DNA of 64,000 bases from Nitratireductor sp. GISD-1A_MAKvit (lineage in GTDB: Bacteria > Pseudomonadota > Alphaproteobacteria > Rhizobiales > Rhizobiaceae). How positions within the stretch are numbered: position 1 is the stretch's first letter; each line of letters starts with the position of its first letter. The position numbers were made by a program, and so were the translations under genes. Below are positions 36,684 to 45,413 of this stretch, piece by piece. Below the pieces are notes generated by a model that saw only the letters and a program-made list of their open reading frames with translations, was not told where the DNA came from and searched no databases. Location: NCBI RefSeq assembly GCF_040819555.1, contig NZ_CP161919.1, positions 62,001 through 126,000 of the forward strand, given 5' to 3'.

Positions 36684-39650
36684 TCAGGCGCCCGACTGCT
36701 GGTACTCCCTTATCCATTCCCGCGTTCTCTCCGAGGAGGGGGCCGGTCTGTCCTTCAGAACCAGATTGTTCATCTCGGCGTTGAGCATGTTCTGGCTGAT
36801 CCAGTTCATGGTCTTCTCATGATTTGACAGGGCGTTTGTCGGCAGTTGCGCCTCTTCCGGCGGCACGGTTGTGCCTCTGTCGACCCAGTTCTGGGTCCGC
36901 TCATAGACCGTGTCCTCATAATCGGGAGGAACAGGTGAAGGCGCGTCTGGTTGATGCGCGTCGATGGTCGCAACCTGCTGCGTGCCCGGCCTGAATGCGC
37001 GAGATGGCCCCGGCGTGGGTTCCGTTCCGTGCAGGGGGGGAGGGGTACTGGCGTTCACCCAGTCACGCGTGCGCTTTTGCCCGCGCGTTTTCGTGTCAAG
37101 GGATTCCAGACTGTCATGCGGATCGCTTGGTGCATCCGCGACACTGGAACCGCGAGGGAGTTCGGGCAAGGTCGATCCACGCAGCGAAATGCGCCCGTTC
37201 CTGTAATCTTCAAACACCTTGAGCGGGATGCCGTAGGATGTGTTGTACCTGCCGGAGTTTGCGATGTCCGCGATCAACAGGCGGACCCAGTCGCTGGACG
37301 AATCGATCAGAAAGACGTCGTTTGCAGGCGGTGGTGGAAAATGCACTTCATCCAGAAACTCGTGGTCCCAGCCACCGCCATCAACGAATGAGGCAGCTTT
37401 CTGCCTGTGCAACTTGATCGCATATTGATACATGACGCCGTCCTCGGGGTCCGCCTGCCAGATGCCCAGAACATTGTTGTTGGCAGACAGAGAAGCACTG
37501 CCAATGGTTGCTGGTGCGTCGAGAAGGTTGGAGACAGCAAAGAAGTCTTTTGAGGGACGGAACCCTTTGTCCCGCAGCAGGATGCGAGGTGAAACATTGT
37601 CGACGCGATAGACGATGCGGTAGTTGCCGAGACGTCCGTGTTGCTCGGGCTCCCTGCCGAGATCTTCCAGCTTGAACCTCAATGCGTCGACGCGCTCCTT
37701 CAGTTTTTCGATCGTGTTGAAGTCGGCGTCTTCGCCTGGCGCGTTGGTGATCACATATCCACGACGGTTGAGATCCCGCCGGACGTCTTCTGCGCGATCG
37801 GCGATATAGGGTGGCCGATCTGCTCCTCCGCCGACGGCTGGAATCCTCTTCCAGTCCCCGGAGCCGTCATTGTGCATGATTGCGACAGATCTGCGTGTGT
37901 TGGGATCGATCACATTCACATAGCCGTCGCGCAGTTTGAAATCGCTTCTGATCTCATAAACGCTTGAGGCCCCCGCCTCATCCTTCACGAAGATGTAATA
38001 GCGGTCTTTCACCTGATAGATGTTCGCGCCATTGGCTTCATGCCCGAAAATCACGGAAGCATCGACCTGGTGGGCCGATATGTCTCCGATCTTTAGCGGA
38101 GGCTCCATGGTGGATGCCTCCACCGGTGGGACCAGGATTTCTTCGGCAGCGCCGGTGGCAGAAGCCTTTGCTCCTTCGAATGACCGTCCAGCCGCGCCCA
38201 GCGCCGCACCGACCATCATCATGCTGCCGGTTGAAACCGCACCGTAAAAGCCCTCTTTGCGGTCATTGTAGGTGTCCCCCGAAACCGCCTGATCAATCTC
38301 CAGGCCGACCTCGTTCCCCATGGTCACCGCGAGCGTGGCGAATTCGAGCTCGGGAGCAAGCATGAGTATTGGCCAGAAAACCTTGTTGAAAGCGCGCAGT
38401 CGGCCAATCCAAATGTCGCGCGTGACCTCGCTGTCCGATTTGATCAGCGTATCTGCATCGGAAAGACTGCGCCGCTGCATGTTCTCGACAATATCGGCGA
38501 ATGGATCGGCCGAGTAGGGGAGGCTGCTGGAATTGATACCGGTGAGCCATTGATTGGCGCCGAGTTTCTTCAATCCGTTTTCAACGCCTGTGTACCAGAG
38601 GCCATCCTGCAGATCGTAGAGCGAGAAGTGGTGCTCGAGCCGTGCGCGCTTTTCCGGCGTGCCTGCTTCACGCCTGACCCATAGTTCGAGCGCCTTGCTG
38701 TTTTCGAATTCGTGGAATGCGGGTGTCTCGCCCGGAATGTAGAGCACCGTGCGCCCCTTGGGACCGACAAAACGAACGATATCACTGGCGGGATATCCGT
38801 TGATGTCGAAGGTGAGTGTTTTCACATCGTGGTTGGTTTCCGTGCCCACACCGGCGGCAATTGCCGCAAGAAGCGGGTCCGAGCCTGCGCCTGCCCCGCG
38901 CATGACCATTGAAAGACCGGAAAAAGAAAGCCGGGACTGCTGGGCTGCTTCTATCGCTGAGGTTGCAAACTGGATTTTGGCCAGTACGGCAACCTTCTCC
39001 TTATGGTTCTCCCAGAACAAACGAAGTTTTGACAGAACCCTGCACTGGAAATCTTCCTTCCAGATGGCATCTCGCAGGTCCGCAACCGAGGCTTTGAATT
39101 CGTTTGCGGCTCCGTAAAACTTCTCATCGGCTCCTTTGGTGTAGACGCCCTCATAGACGTTCAGGTCCGTGGAGAGGAGATTCTGTTTATCGGCGCCGAA
39201 ATTCTGCAGTAGCAGGTCTGTCAGCGAAACAGAGGATATGGGCCTTCCCGTATGCTCCCAGCCCGTGAAGCTTGTCCGGGATGACTGACCGTTGCCGAAC
39301 GTGTTGAGATAGATCTTGTCGGGATCGGCATCCTGCCCGGTAAGCCGCTTTATGATGCCCCGCATTCTTTCGCGCGCCATCGCGTGAATGTTTGGTGCGT
39401 CCTCTCGAACGGTTTGGGAGAATGCGCTGATCTTTGCCCGCATATCCTCCGTCAGTGTGCATTTGAGAAGCCGCGCCAGATTGTAGGCGGGAGAGGTTGT
39501 CTGGCGCTCGGTCTGGGTGAGTTGGGGCTCGGGGTGTGGCTTGGAAGCTGGCTTTGTTTCCTGTCGGGGCGCAGTGGGTTTGGCGGCGTATGATTTGATG
39601 CCATGCGCGTTCAGCATCCCAATTGGTCTTTCAGAGTATTGTATCTTCAT
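36684..39650 (-). CDS. Large toxin/effector-like protein: dermonecrotic-toxin-like (DUF6543) region plus putative ADP-ribosyltransferase domain
   Basis: A 988-residue protein. Residues 1-60 are a polar, Pro-rich, possibly disordered head. Residues about 150-480 resemble DUF6543 dermonecrotic-toxin-like effectors: AIWKEDFQCRVLSKLRLFW, TLTFDINGYPASDIVRF, VLYIPGE, SDADTLIKSDSEVTRDIW, and LEIDQAVSGDT with DRKEG. A hydrophobic patch (467-490) and a beta-rich stretch (530-605) follow. Residues 676-785 look like a pertussis/cholera-type ART: YRVD (R682), SASLS (718-722), and EFLDEVHFP (E764, E768). Residues 859-983 hold four RTxxW repeats. There is no signal peptide. Base composition is visibly less GC-rich than its neighbours. 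No immunity-like gene is adjacent. A host-directed secreted effector is the best guess; families are called by eye. Confidence 0.7.
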   Translation of the reverse strand: MKIQYSERPIGMLNAHGIKSYAAKPTAPRQETKPASKPHPEPQLTQTERQTTSPAYNLARLLKCTLTEDMRAKISAFSQTVREDAPNIHAMARERMRGIIKRLTGQDADPDKIYLNTFGNGQSSRTSFTGWEHTGRPISSVSLTDLLLQNFGADKQNLLSTDLNVYEGVYTKGADEKFYGAANEFKASVADLRDAIWKEDFQCRVLSKLRLFWENHKEKVAVLAKIQFATSAIEAAQQSRLSFSGLSMVMRGAGAGSDPLLAAIAAGVGTETNHDVKTLTFDINGYPASDIVRFVGPKGRTVLYIPGETPAFHEFENSKALELWVRREAGTPEKRARLEHHFSLYDLQDGLWYTGVENGLKKLGANQWLTGINSSSLPYSADPFADIVENMQRRSLSDADTLIKSDSEVTRDIWIGRLRAFNKVFWPILMLAPELEFATLAVTMGNEVGLEIDQAVSGDTYNDRKEGFYGAVSTGSMMMVGAALGAAGRSFEGAKASATGAAEEILVPPVEASTMEPPLKIGDISAHQVDASVIFGHEANGANIYQVKDRYYIFVKDEAGASSVYEIRSDFKLRDGYVNVIDPNTRRSVAIMHNDGSGDWKRIPAVGGGADRPPYIADRAEDVRRDLNRRGYVITNAPGEDADFNTIEKLKERVDALRFKLEDLGREPEQHGRLGNYRIVYRVDNVSPRILLRDKGFRPSKDFFAVSNLLDAPATIGSASLSANNNVLGIWQADPEDGVMYQYAIKLHRQKAASFVDGGGWDHEFLDEVHFPPPPANDVFLIDSSSDWVRLLIADIANSGRYNTSYGIPLKVFEDYRNGRISLRGSTLPELPRGSSVADAPSDPHDSLESLDTKTRGQKRTRDWVNASTPPPLHGTEPTPGPSRAFRPGTQQVATIDAHQPDAPSPVPPDYEDTVYERTQNWVDRGTTVPPEEAQLPTNALSNHEKTMNWISQNMLNAEMNNLVLKDRPAPSSERTREWIREYQQSGA

Positions 39651-39725
39651 GTAATATTTGGCACTTAATCAATTGTATAAGTAAATAAAGCGCCTAATAT
39701 ATTAGAATCTATTCTTGTATTTGTC
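39651..39725 (-). promoter_or_regulatory. AT-rich promoter region of the toxin-like gene with a perfect palindrome
   Basis: This is the most AT-rich stretch between 30 and 45 kb. It contains CTAATATATTAG (39694-39705, perfect palindrome) and, on the minus strand, TATACA as a possible -10. No good ribosome site precedes the ATG. It suggests acquired DNA under a dedicated or silencing regulator. Confidence 0.4.
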
Positions 39726-39832
39726 TACGGTCGAACTCAGTGCGTGTTTGTTCTGCTTCGGTCCATTCGGTCCCGAAGTCACATGTTCTGCGAGGGTGGC
39801 CAATAAGGTGCGCGCGCCCTGCGGCGATTGCT

Positions 39833-41512
39833 CTAGGCAGACTTCAGGCGGGATCCGCTGAGAAGACCGCGCTCCTCCAGCACCGGATAGGCAAAGGTGG
39901 CCAGCAGCGAATTGATCTGTTTCAGATCCCGGATCGTGTCGAGATGGATCGAGCTGGTTTCAAGGCTTTGCTCTGCGCCCTGCCTCAGCCTTTCGAAATG
40001 ACGCTGGCTCGTTTCCTTTTCCACGTCTCTCAGCCGGTCTTTTTCCATCACCAGTTCACGCGCCGTCTCCGTGTCCTGCGTGACAAGGAGGTTGAACGCA
40101 AGGCGGGCGTTTGCAAGGACGGAAGCGTGAAAGCTTGACAGTTCCCGCCATCCTTCGGCGGTAAACTCGACTCCGCGGTCCATCTTCTTTTGCACATGGG
40201 CAAGCATGTTGCGCACAATGATGTCGCCGACCTGTTCCAGCTTGATGCATACCCCCAGAAGCTCCTGGCAGCGGCCAGCCTCTTCCTCCGACATGTCATG
40301 GCGCGTGATGCGTGCCAGATAGAGCTTGATGGCAGCATGGCGCCGGTCGACGGTGTCATCAAGCGAAGCGAGCGCGTCGATCGACCGGCGATCCGCCTTC
40401 TCGTACAGTTCCAGGATCCGGCACAGCATGAACTCAACGGTCTCGCACATGCGCACGGTTTCGCGGGTCACGTTGGCGAGGGCCTGCTGCGGATTATCGA
40501 GTGCAGACGCGTCGAGCGCGCTTGATTCTGACAGGGCGAGAGACGATTCCTCGTCTGCCTCCTCATCGCCCTTGCCGGACTGCAGGGCAACGATGGCCTC
40601 CGTCGCCCTGAGGATCAGGCGTGAAAGCGGGATGCCGGCGAGCAGGATCAGAACGTTGAAAGCAATGTGTGCATGGATGATCCGGTCGGCGGGATCGCTT
40701 CCAAGCATCTCAAGCGTCGGTGAGAAAAACACGAAGCAGCACAGCAGAACCACCGAGCCGAGGCCGCGCATGAGAAGATTGCCGAGCGGCACCACGCGAT
40801 AGGCGGGTGGTGAATTGCGTGTCAGCATGGGGGCGATGAAGGAACTGCCCAGATTCACGCCCAGCACCATGACGATGCCAAGATCGGGTGAAACGATTCC
40901 GCGTGCCGCGAATGTCGTCAGAAGCAGCACCGCTGCAATGCTGGAATGAAACAGGTAGGTGACCACCGCGGCGAGAAGAAATGCGGTGAGCGGATCGCCC
41001 GAGAGATAGCCGACGATCAGTGGCACGATGGTGCTTTGCCTCAACGGCTCGGATGCTTGTCCCATCATTTCCAGAGACAGGATCAAGAGACCGACGCCCA
41101 CAAGAATGCGGCCGAACTGACGCCACTGGCGCCGCTCGGTTGCCAGGAAAATCGCAGTTCCGAACAACAGGCAAAGCGGGACGAGCAGCGTGAGGTCGAA
41201 ACTCAGTATCTTGACGACGAAAGCCGAGCCAACTTCGGCGCCACGCACCGCCAGGATGCCCGACAGGCCGGTCACGATTCCAAGGCCGGCGAACGAGCCA
41301 ATCAGGAGGGTGACCGCAGTCGAACTCTGCAGTGCAATGGAAAGGGCAAGTCCCGTCAGGGCTGCAAGTATGGGATTGCCGAGCGTCTGCCGCAGGCGCT
41401 GGCGCAACAAATTGCCATACGCGCGCTCGACACCGGTTCGCACCATGCGTGTTGCCCAGAGCAGCAACGCAACAGCGCCAGCCATATGCAGAAAAAAGAC
41501 AGAACCGCTCAT
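39833..41512 (-). CDS. Na/Pi cotransporter family protein with C-terminal PhoU-like domain
   Basis: 559 residues. The N-terminal half (1-310) has about eight membrane segments with two Na/Pi repeats, GLALSIALQSSTAVTLLIGSFAGLG and FLLAAVVTYLFHSSIAAVLLL (QSS and HSS signatures). The C-terminal 200 residues are helical and PhoU-like. It moves phosphate with Na+, perhaps outward in bacteria. It lies downstream of an inverted repeat and next to a phosphonate-type ABC operon. Confidence 0.88.
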   Translation of the reverse strand: MSGSVFFLHMAGAVALLLWATRMVRTGVERAYGNLLRQRLRQTLGNPILAALTGLALSIALQSSTAVTLLIGSFAGLGIVTGLSGILAVRGAEVGSAFVVKILSFDLTLLVPLCLLFGTAIFLATERRQWRQFGRILVGVGLLILSLEMMGQASEPLRQSTIVPLIVGYLSGDPLTAFLLAAVVTYLFHSSIAAVLLLTTFAARGIVSPDLGIVMVLGVNLGSSFIAPMLTRNSPPAYRVVPLGNLLMRGLGSVVLLCCFVFFSPTLEMLGSDPADRIIHAHIAFNVLILLAGIPLSRLILRATEAIVALQSGKGDEEADEESSLALSESSALDASALDNPQQALANVTRETVRMCETVEFMLCRILELYEKADRRSIDALASLDDTVDRRHAAIKLYLARITRHDMSEEEAGRCQELLGVCIKLEQVGDIIVRNMLAHVQKKMDRGVEFTAEGWRELSSFHASVLANARLAFNLLVTQDTETARELVMEKDRLRDVEKETSQRHFERLRQGAEQSLETSSIHLDTIRDLKQINSLLATFAYPVLEERGLLSGSRLKSA

Positions 41513-41635
41513 ATCGCCTCAACAGGTAAAAAATGAAACCAGAACTCACAACGCGTTGATGAGCAATATCGCCGGGGCGGGGACGAGCCGCGAAATCCTG
41601 CCGCATCGGCGGGTGAAACTGATCGAGGCAATGTT

Positions 41636-41663
41636 ACATTTGCAAAATGAATTTAGCAAATGT
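41636..41663. promoter_or_regulatory. Inverted repeat upstream of the Na/Pi cotransporter gene
   Basis: ACATTTGC and GCAAATGT are perfect 8-bp arms around an AT-rich 12-bp spacer, 124 bp before the Na/Pi start and 62 bp after the phnE-like stop. It looks like an operator; the regulator is unknown. Confidence 0.45.
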
Positions 41664-41724
41664 TCAATTTACGCACCAATGCACGGCCGGTTGGCCCGCG
41701 AATTTCGCCGCGAGCCCGACCGCG

Positions 41725-42528
41725 TCATATGATCCGCTTGCGCAGCCAGGCCGAAACGACTTCGCCGATAACCACCAGTGCGAGGATCGCCAGAAGAACG
41801 GTGGCTGCTTCCTGCCAGTTGAACGTGTCGATGGCGCTTTGCAGGATAAGACCGATGCCGCCCGCGCCGACCAGTCCGAGGACCGTCGATTCACGCAGGT
41901 TGATGTCCCAGCGCAGGATGGCCACGGCCCAGAAGGTTGGCATCACCTGGGGAACGATCGCGTAGAGAATCACCTTGAAGCGTGAAGCGCCGGTCGCTTC
42001 CAGCGCTTCCACCGGGCGCCGATCGATCTCCTCGATGGCTTCGCCCAGAAGCTTGCCGATGAAGCCGATGGAGCGGAACATGATGGCGATGATGCCGGCC
42101 ACGATGCCGGGGCCGAATATGGCCACGAAGAGAAGCGCCCAGATGATCGTGTTGACCGAGCGGCTGGACACGAGAATGAAACGCCCCAGCCACAGTGTTG
42201 CGGCGTTCGGCGTTGTGTTCTGCGCCGCGATATAGGCGACGGGCAGCGACACGAACACGGCGATTGCCGTTGCGATGGTGGCAATGTTCACCGTTTCCAC
42301 AAGCACCCACAGAATGCTCGGCAGGTTCGTGACATCCGGCGGCACCATGCGGCCGAACAGATCGCCCATCTGCTGCGGTGCGTCGAACACCCATGGCCAG
42401 ATGACATCGATACTGGTCAGGGCCCAGACAATCGCGATGACGGCGAAGAGGAAGATCGCATAGCGCTGCATGCGCTCGCGCGGCGTGTAGCGTGCCCAGT
42501 CTTCGAGGGATGTGTCCATGCTCACCAT
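41725..42528 (-). CDS. phnE: Phosphonate-type ABC transporter permease (PhnE family, first copy)
   Basis: A 267-residue permease with six membrane segments. The EAA loop of PhnE is clear: IEEIDRRPVEALEATGASRFKVILYAIVPQ, then LRESTVLGLVGAGGIG. The start at 42528 has AGGAAACGG upstream and overlaps the preceding permease by 7 bp. Two PhnE-type permeases form the channel of PhnCDE-type importers. Confidence 0.9.
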   Translation of the reverse strand: MVSMDTSLEDWARYTPRERMQRYAIFLFAVIAIVWALTSIDVIWPWVFDAPQQMGDLFGRMVPPDVTNLPSILWVLVETVNIATIATAIAVFVSLPVAYIAAQNTTPNAATLWLGRFILVSSRSVNTIIWALLFVAIFGPGIVAGIIAIMFRSIGFIGKLLGEAIEEIDRRPVEALEATGASRFKVILYAIVPQVMPTFWAVAILRWDINLRESTVLGLVGAGGIGLILQSAIDTFNWQEAATVLLAILALVVIGEVVSAWLRKRII

Positions 42529-43344
42529 ATCCGTTTCCTGATCTGGCCGCTGATCGCCTCGCTCAACAGGATGACGGCGACGATCACCATGGTGATGGCC
42601 AGTGCGAAATCGTAGTCATAGCGGCCAAAGGCATTGGCGAGCGTCGAGCCGATCCCGCCGGCCCCCGACAATGCCGACCACCGCCGAGGCACGCAGATTG
42701 CTGTCGAGCTGATAGATGCTCAGACCGATCTGGCGCGGCATGATCTGCGGAAAGACCGCATAGATCAGTGTCGGGAAATAGCTGGCTCCCACCGCGCGCA
42801 TGGCCTCCACCTGGCCCCAGTCGATCTCCTCGATGCGCTCGGCCAGCATCTTGGCGACGAAGCCGATGGAATAGACGATCAGCGTCAAAACGCCGGCGAA
42901 GGGGCCAAAGCCCACTGCCTTCACGAAGATGATCGCGACGATCACCGGGTGGAAGCTGCGCGCCACGATGATGAGCCCGCGGCCAAGCAGATAGACCGGT
43001 CTCGGCGCGAGGTTCTTCGCGGCCATGAACGCAATCGGAATGGACAGGAGCACGCCGCCCACGGTCGCCAGAATGGCGATCTTCAGGCTTTCCAGAAACC
43101 CGTCGATCAGAAGCCCGCTGCGTTCGAAGCTTGGCGGAAATGCACCGCTGAAGATGCGCGCGGCGCGCGTCATACCCTGGGAGATGCGCTCCCAGTCTAT
43201 CGGCAGCATGACGAAGGCCCATCCGATATAGATCACCACCGCCGCCAGCAGCCCATATCGCAGCAGCGGATTGGCGATCATCGGCGGCTTGCGCCATGTG
43301 TCGGGCAGGGACGTGTCGGGCAGGGAAGGAGTCTCGGCGCTCAT
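42522..43344 (-). pseudogene. phnE: Phosphonate-type ABC transporter permease (PhnE family, second copy), one frameshift (probably a sequence error)
   Basis: A partner permease. The EAA loop is intact (IEEIDWGQVEAMRAVGASYFPTLIYAVFPQ). The frame breaks at CCCCC 42662-42666 (GGGGGCCGG on the coding strand). Removing one base continues VVGIVGAGGIGSTLANAFGR to a normal end, KRIW, at 42522, total 273 residues, span 3n+1. As read the last 40 residues are lost. Confidence 0.86.
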
Positions 43345-44135
43345 GCCTTCTGGGCCCTCAGCGGTGTGACATTGCCTGCCTCGCCGCGCTCTTCGGCAGG
43401 CACGCCGGCATAGATCTCGTCCATGGCGTCCTTGTCGAGTGCATCGGGCTCGGCATCGAAGATGATGCGGCCATAACGCATGCCGACGATGCGGTCGGTG
43501 TATTGCTTGGCTTCGGCCACATTGTGAATGTTGATGAGCACCGGCAGCGAAAATTCGCGCGAGAGCGCGCGCAGCAATTCCATGATCTGTTCGGAGGTTT
43601 TCGGATCGAGCGATGCGGTGGGCTCATCCGCGAGCAGGATTTCCGGCTCCTGCATTAGCGCGCGCACCACGCCCACGCGCTGGCGTTCGCCGCCTGACAG
43701 CTCATCGGCGCGCTTGTTGGCATAGTGGGCGATGCCCACGCGCTCCATCAGCTCATAGGCGCGGCGAATGTCTTGTTTCGGATAGCGCCGCATGGCAGCG
43801 CGCCACAGCGGCAGATAGCCGAGCCGGCCCGACTGCACATTCTCCATGACCGTCAGACGATCCACCAGGTTGAAACTCTGGAAGATCATGCCGATGCGCC
43901 GGCGCGCGGCGCGCAGCCTTGCGCCTTTCAGGTCGGTCAGCATCAGGCCGTTCAGCTCTATGGTGCCCGAACTCGGTTCCACCAGCCTGTTGATGCAGCG
44001 CAGCAGCGTGCTCTTGCCTGCGCCGGACGCGCCGATGATGGACACCACGCTGTCGCCTGGCACTTCCAGATCCAGACCTTTGAGCACCGGCGCGCCATTG
44101 CCATAGCGCTTAACCAGCTGCGAAATCTTCAGCAT
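43341..44135 (-). CDS. phnC: Phosphonate-type ABC transporter ATP-binding protein (PhnC)
   Basis: A 264-residue ATPase: Walker A (GASGAGKSTLLRCINRL), Q-loop (IFQSFNLVDRLTV), signature (LSGGERQRVGVVRAL), Walker B (ILLADEPTASLDPKTS), H-loop (INIHNVAEAKQY), all PhnC-like. It sits between phnD and the permeases and overlaps the next gene by ATGA. Confidence 0.92.
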   Translation of the reverse strand: MLKISQLVKRYGNGAPVLKGLDLEVPGDSVVSIIGASGAGKSTLLRCINRLVEPSSGTIELNGLMLTDLKGARLRAARRRIGMIFQSFNLVDRLTVMENVQSGRLGYLPLWRAAMRRYPKQDIRRAYELMERVGIAHYANKRADELSGGERQRVGVVRALMQEPEILLADEPTASLDPKTSEQIMELLRALSREFSLPVLINIHNVAEAKQYTDRIVGMRYGRIIFDAEPDALDKDAMDEIYAGVPAEERGEAGNVTPLRAQKA

Positions 44136-44215
44136 GCATCAACTCCGAATTTCACTGAGTGATCGGAAAAATCGGGCGCGAGACCGAGCCCCGGTATCTC
44201 GCGCCCGCTGGAGGA

Positions 44216-45217
44216 TCACTCTTTCGCCAGACCCTGCGGCGTGTACTCCACGCCGTTCGCCTTCTGGATCTCGCGGATCACCGCCCAGTCCTTCTGATAG
44301 GTGACAGGCACGAACTTGCTGACGCCCGAAAACTCCTCGCCGAGGGCCGTTCCGGCAAAGTCGAATGAGAAGAACGCTTCCTTGATCTTTTCCACCAGCG
44401 CCGGGTCAAGGTCGTGCGCATAGGTGTAGGACGTGGTCGGGAACGGGTCGGATTCCCAGACGATCTTCACCTCTTCGGGATCGTAGAGATCGCGCTCGGC
44501 CATGCGGTCCACCACCTCGGATGCCACCGGCGCGGCGTCATAGTCACCGGCCACCACGCCGAGCATCGACTGGTCGTGCGAGCCGGAATAGACAACTTCA
44601 TAGTCCTGCTCGGGCGTCACGCCGAGCCCGGGAAAAAGCGCGCGCGGTGCGAGATTGCCCGAATTGGAGGTCGGTGAGGTGTGCGCGATGCGCTTGCCCT
44701 TCAGATCCGCCATCTCGTTGATGCCGGAATCCTTGCGCGTGTAGACCTGCAGCTTGTAGCCGAAATTGCCGTCTTCCGATCCCATGATCGCAAAGGGAAC
44801 CGCACCGGCAAGATTGACGGCAAAGGGTGTCGGACCGGTCGAGAAGCCGGCAATGTGCAGGCGACCGCTGCGCATCGCCTCGACCTCGGCGGAGTTCGAT
44901 TGCACGGCGAAGAACTGCACGTCCTTGCCCGTCACCTCTTCCAGGTGCTCGATGAAAGGCTCCCAGATGTCTTCATAAATCGCGGGGTCCTCCACCGGCG
45001 TGTAGGCGAAAACCAGTGTGTCGGGGTTGGAAAGCTTTGACGGGTCGCTGGGCGCGTCTGCCACCAGATCGCCGTCGGCATCGCAATACATGGCATCCAG
45101 TTGGCCACGATTGGGGCAGTCCTGCGCCTGCGCAGCGGTGCCTGCCAGCAGTGCGGAAACGCCGAAAAGGGCCGCTGCGGCGCCTCCGGCAAGGCGGGTA
45201 TCGGTCAGAATGGACAT
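44216..45217 (-). CDS. phnD: Phosphonate-type ABC transporter substrate-binding protein (PhnD)
   Basis: A 333-residue periplasmic binding protein. The start at 45217 has AGGAGGAAG upstream and a signal peptide ending GTAAQA; an upstream ATG at 45322 is not credible. PhnD features are LVFAYTPVEDP, the phosphonate-binding HTSPTSNSGNLAP loop, and YSGSHDQSMLGVVAGDYDAAPVAS. The ligand may be a phosphonate, phosphite or small phosphate ester; the HAD phosphatase divergent from it favours an organophosphate. Confidence 0.92.
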   Translation of the reverse strand: MSILTDTRLAGGAAAALFGVSALLAGTAAQAQDCPNRGQLDAMYCDADGDLVADAPSDPSKLSNPDTLVFAYTPVEDPAIYEDIWEPFIEHLEEVTGKDVQFFAVQSNSAEVEAMRSGRLHIAGFSTGPTPFAVNLAGAVPFAIMGSEDGNFGYKLQVYTRKDSGINEMADLKGKRIAHTSPTSNSGNLAPRALFPGLGVTPEQDYEVVYSGSHDQSMLGVVAGDYDAAPVASEVVDRMAERDLYDPEEVKIVWESDPFPTTSYTYAHDLDPALVEKIKEAFFSFDFAGTALGEEFSGVSKFVPVTYQKDWAVIREIQKANGVEYTPQGLAKE

Positions 45218-45320
45218 GAACTTCCTCCTCCTGTGCGGGTTTGCGCCCGCTTCTCCCAAAAAGGGCGCGCGCGATGGCACCCATTTGATGAAAGCGTATC
45301 GAATTTTTGTGGTAGTTTGC

Positions 45321-45334
45321 AATATTCAAATATT
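45321..45334. promoter_or_regulatory. AATATT-CA-AATATT inverted repeat in the phnD/HAD divergent region
   Basis: Two copies of the self-complementary AATATT are separated by CA, inside an AT-rich stretch between divergent genes. It is a plausible operator for the DeoR-type regulator at 46271. Confidence 0.4.
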
Positions 45335-45413
45335 AAAAATTTGGAATGCCCTCGAAATGGACCCCAAACAGGGTTACAAGCTTGGCATATCGCTCGCAGA
45401 GGGGGAGGAAGAG

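Noticed and set aside
36684..39650. Reading the toxin-like gene as a contact-dependent inhibition or Rhs polymorphic toxin
   Set aside because: There are no RHS/YD repeats, no haemagglutinin repeats, no pretoxin junction and no adjacent small immunity gene.
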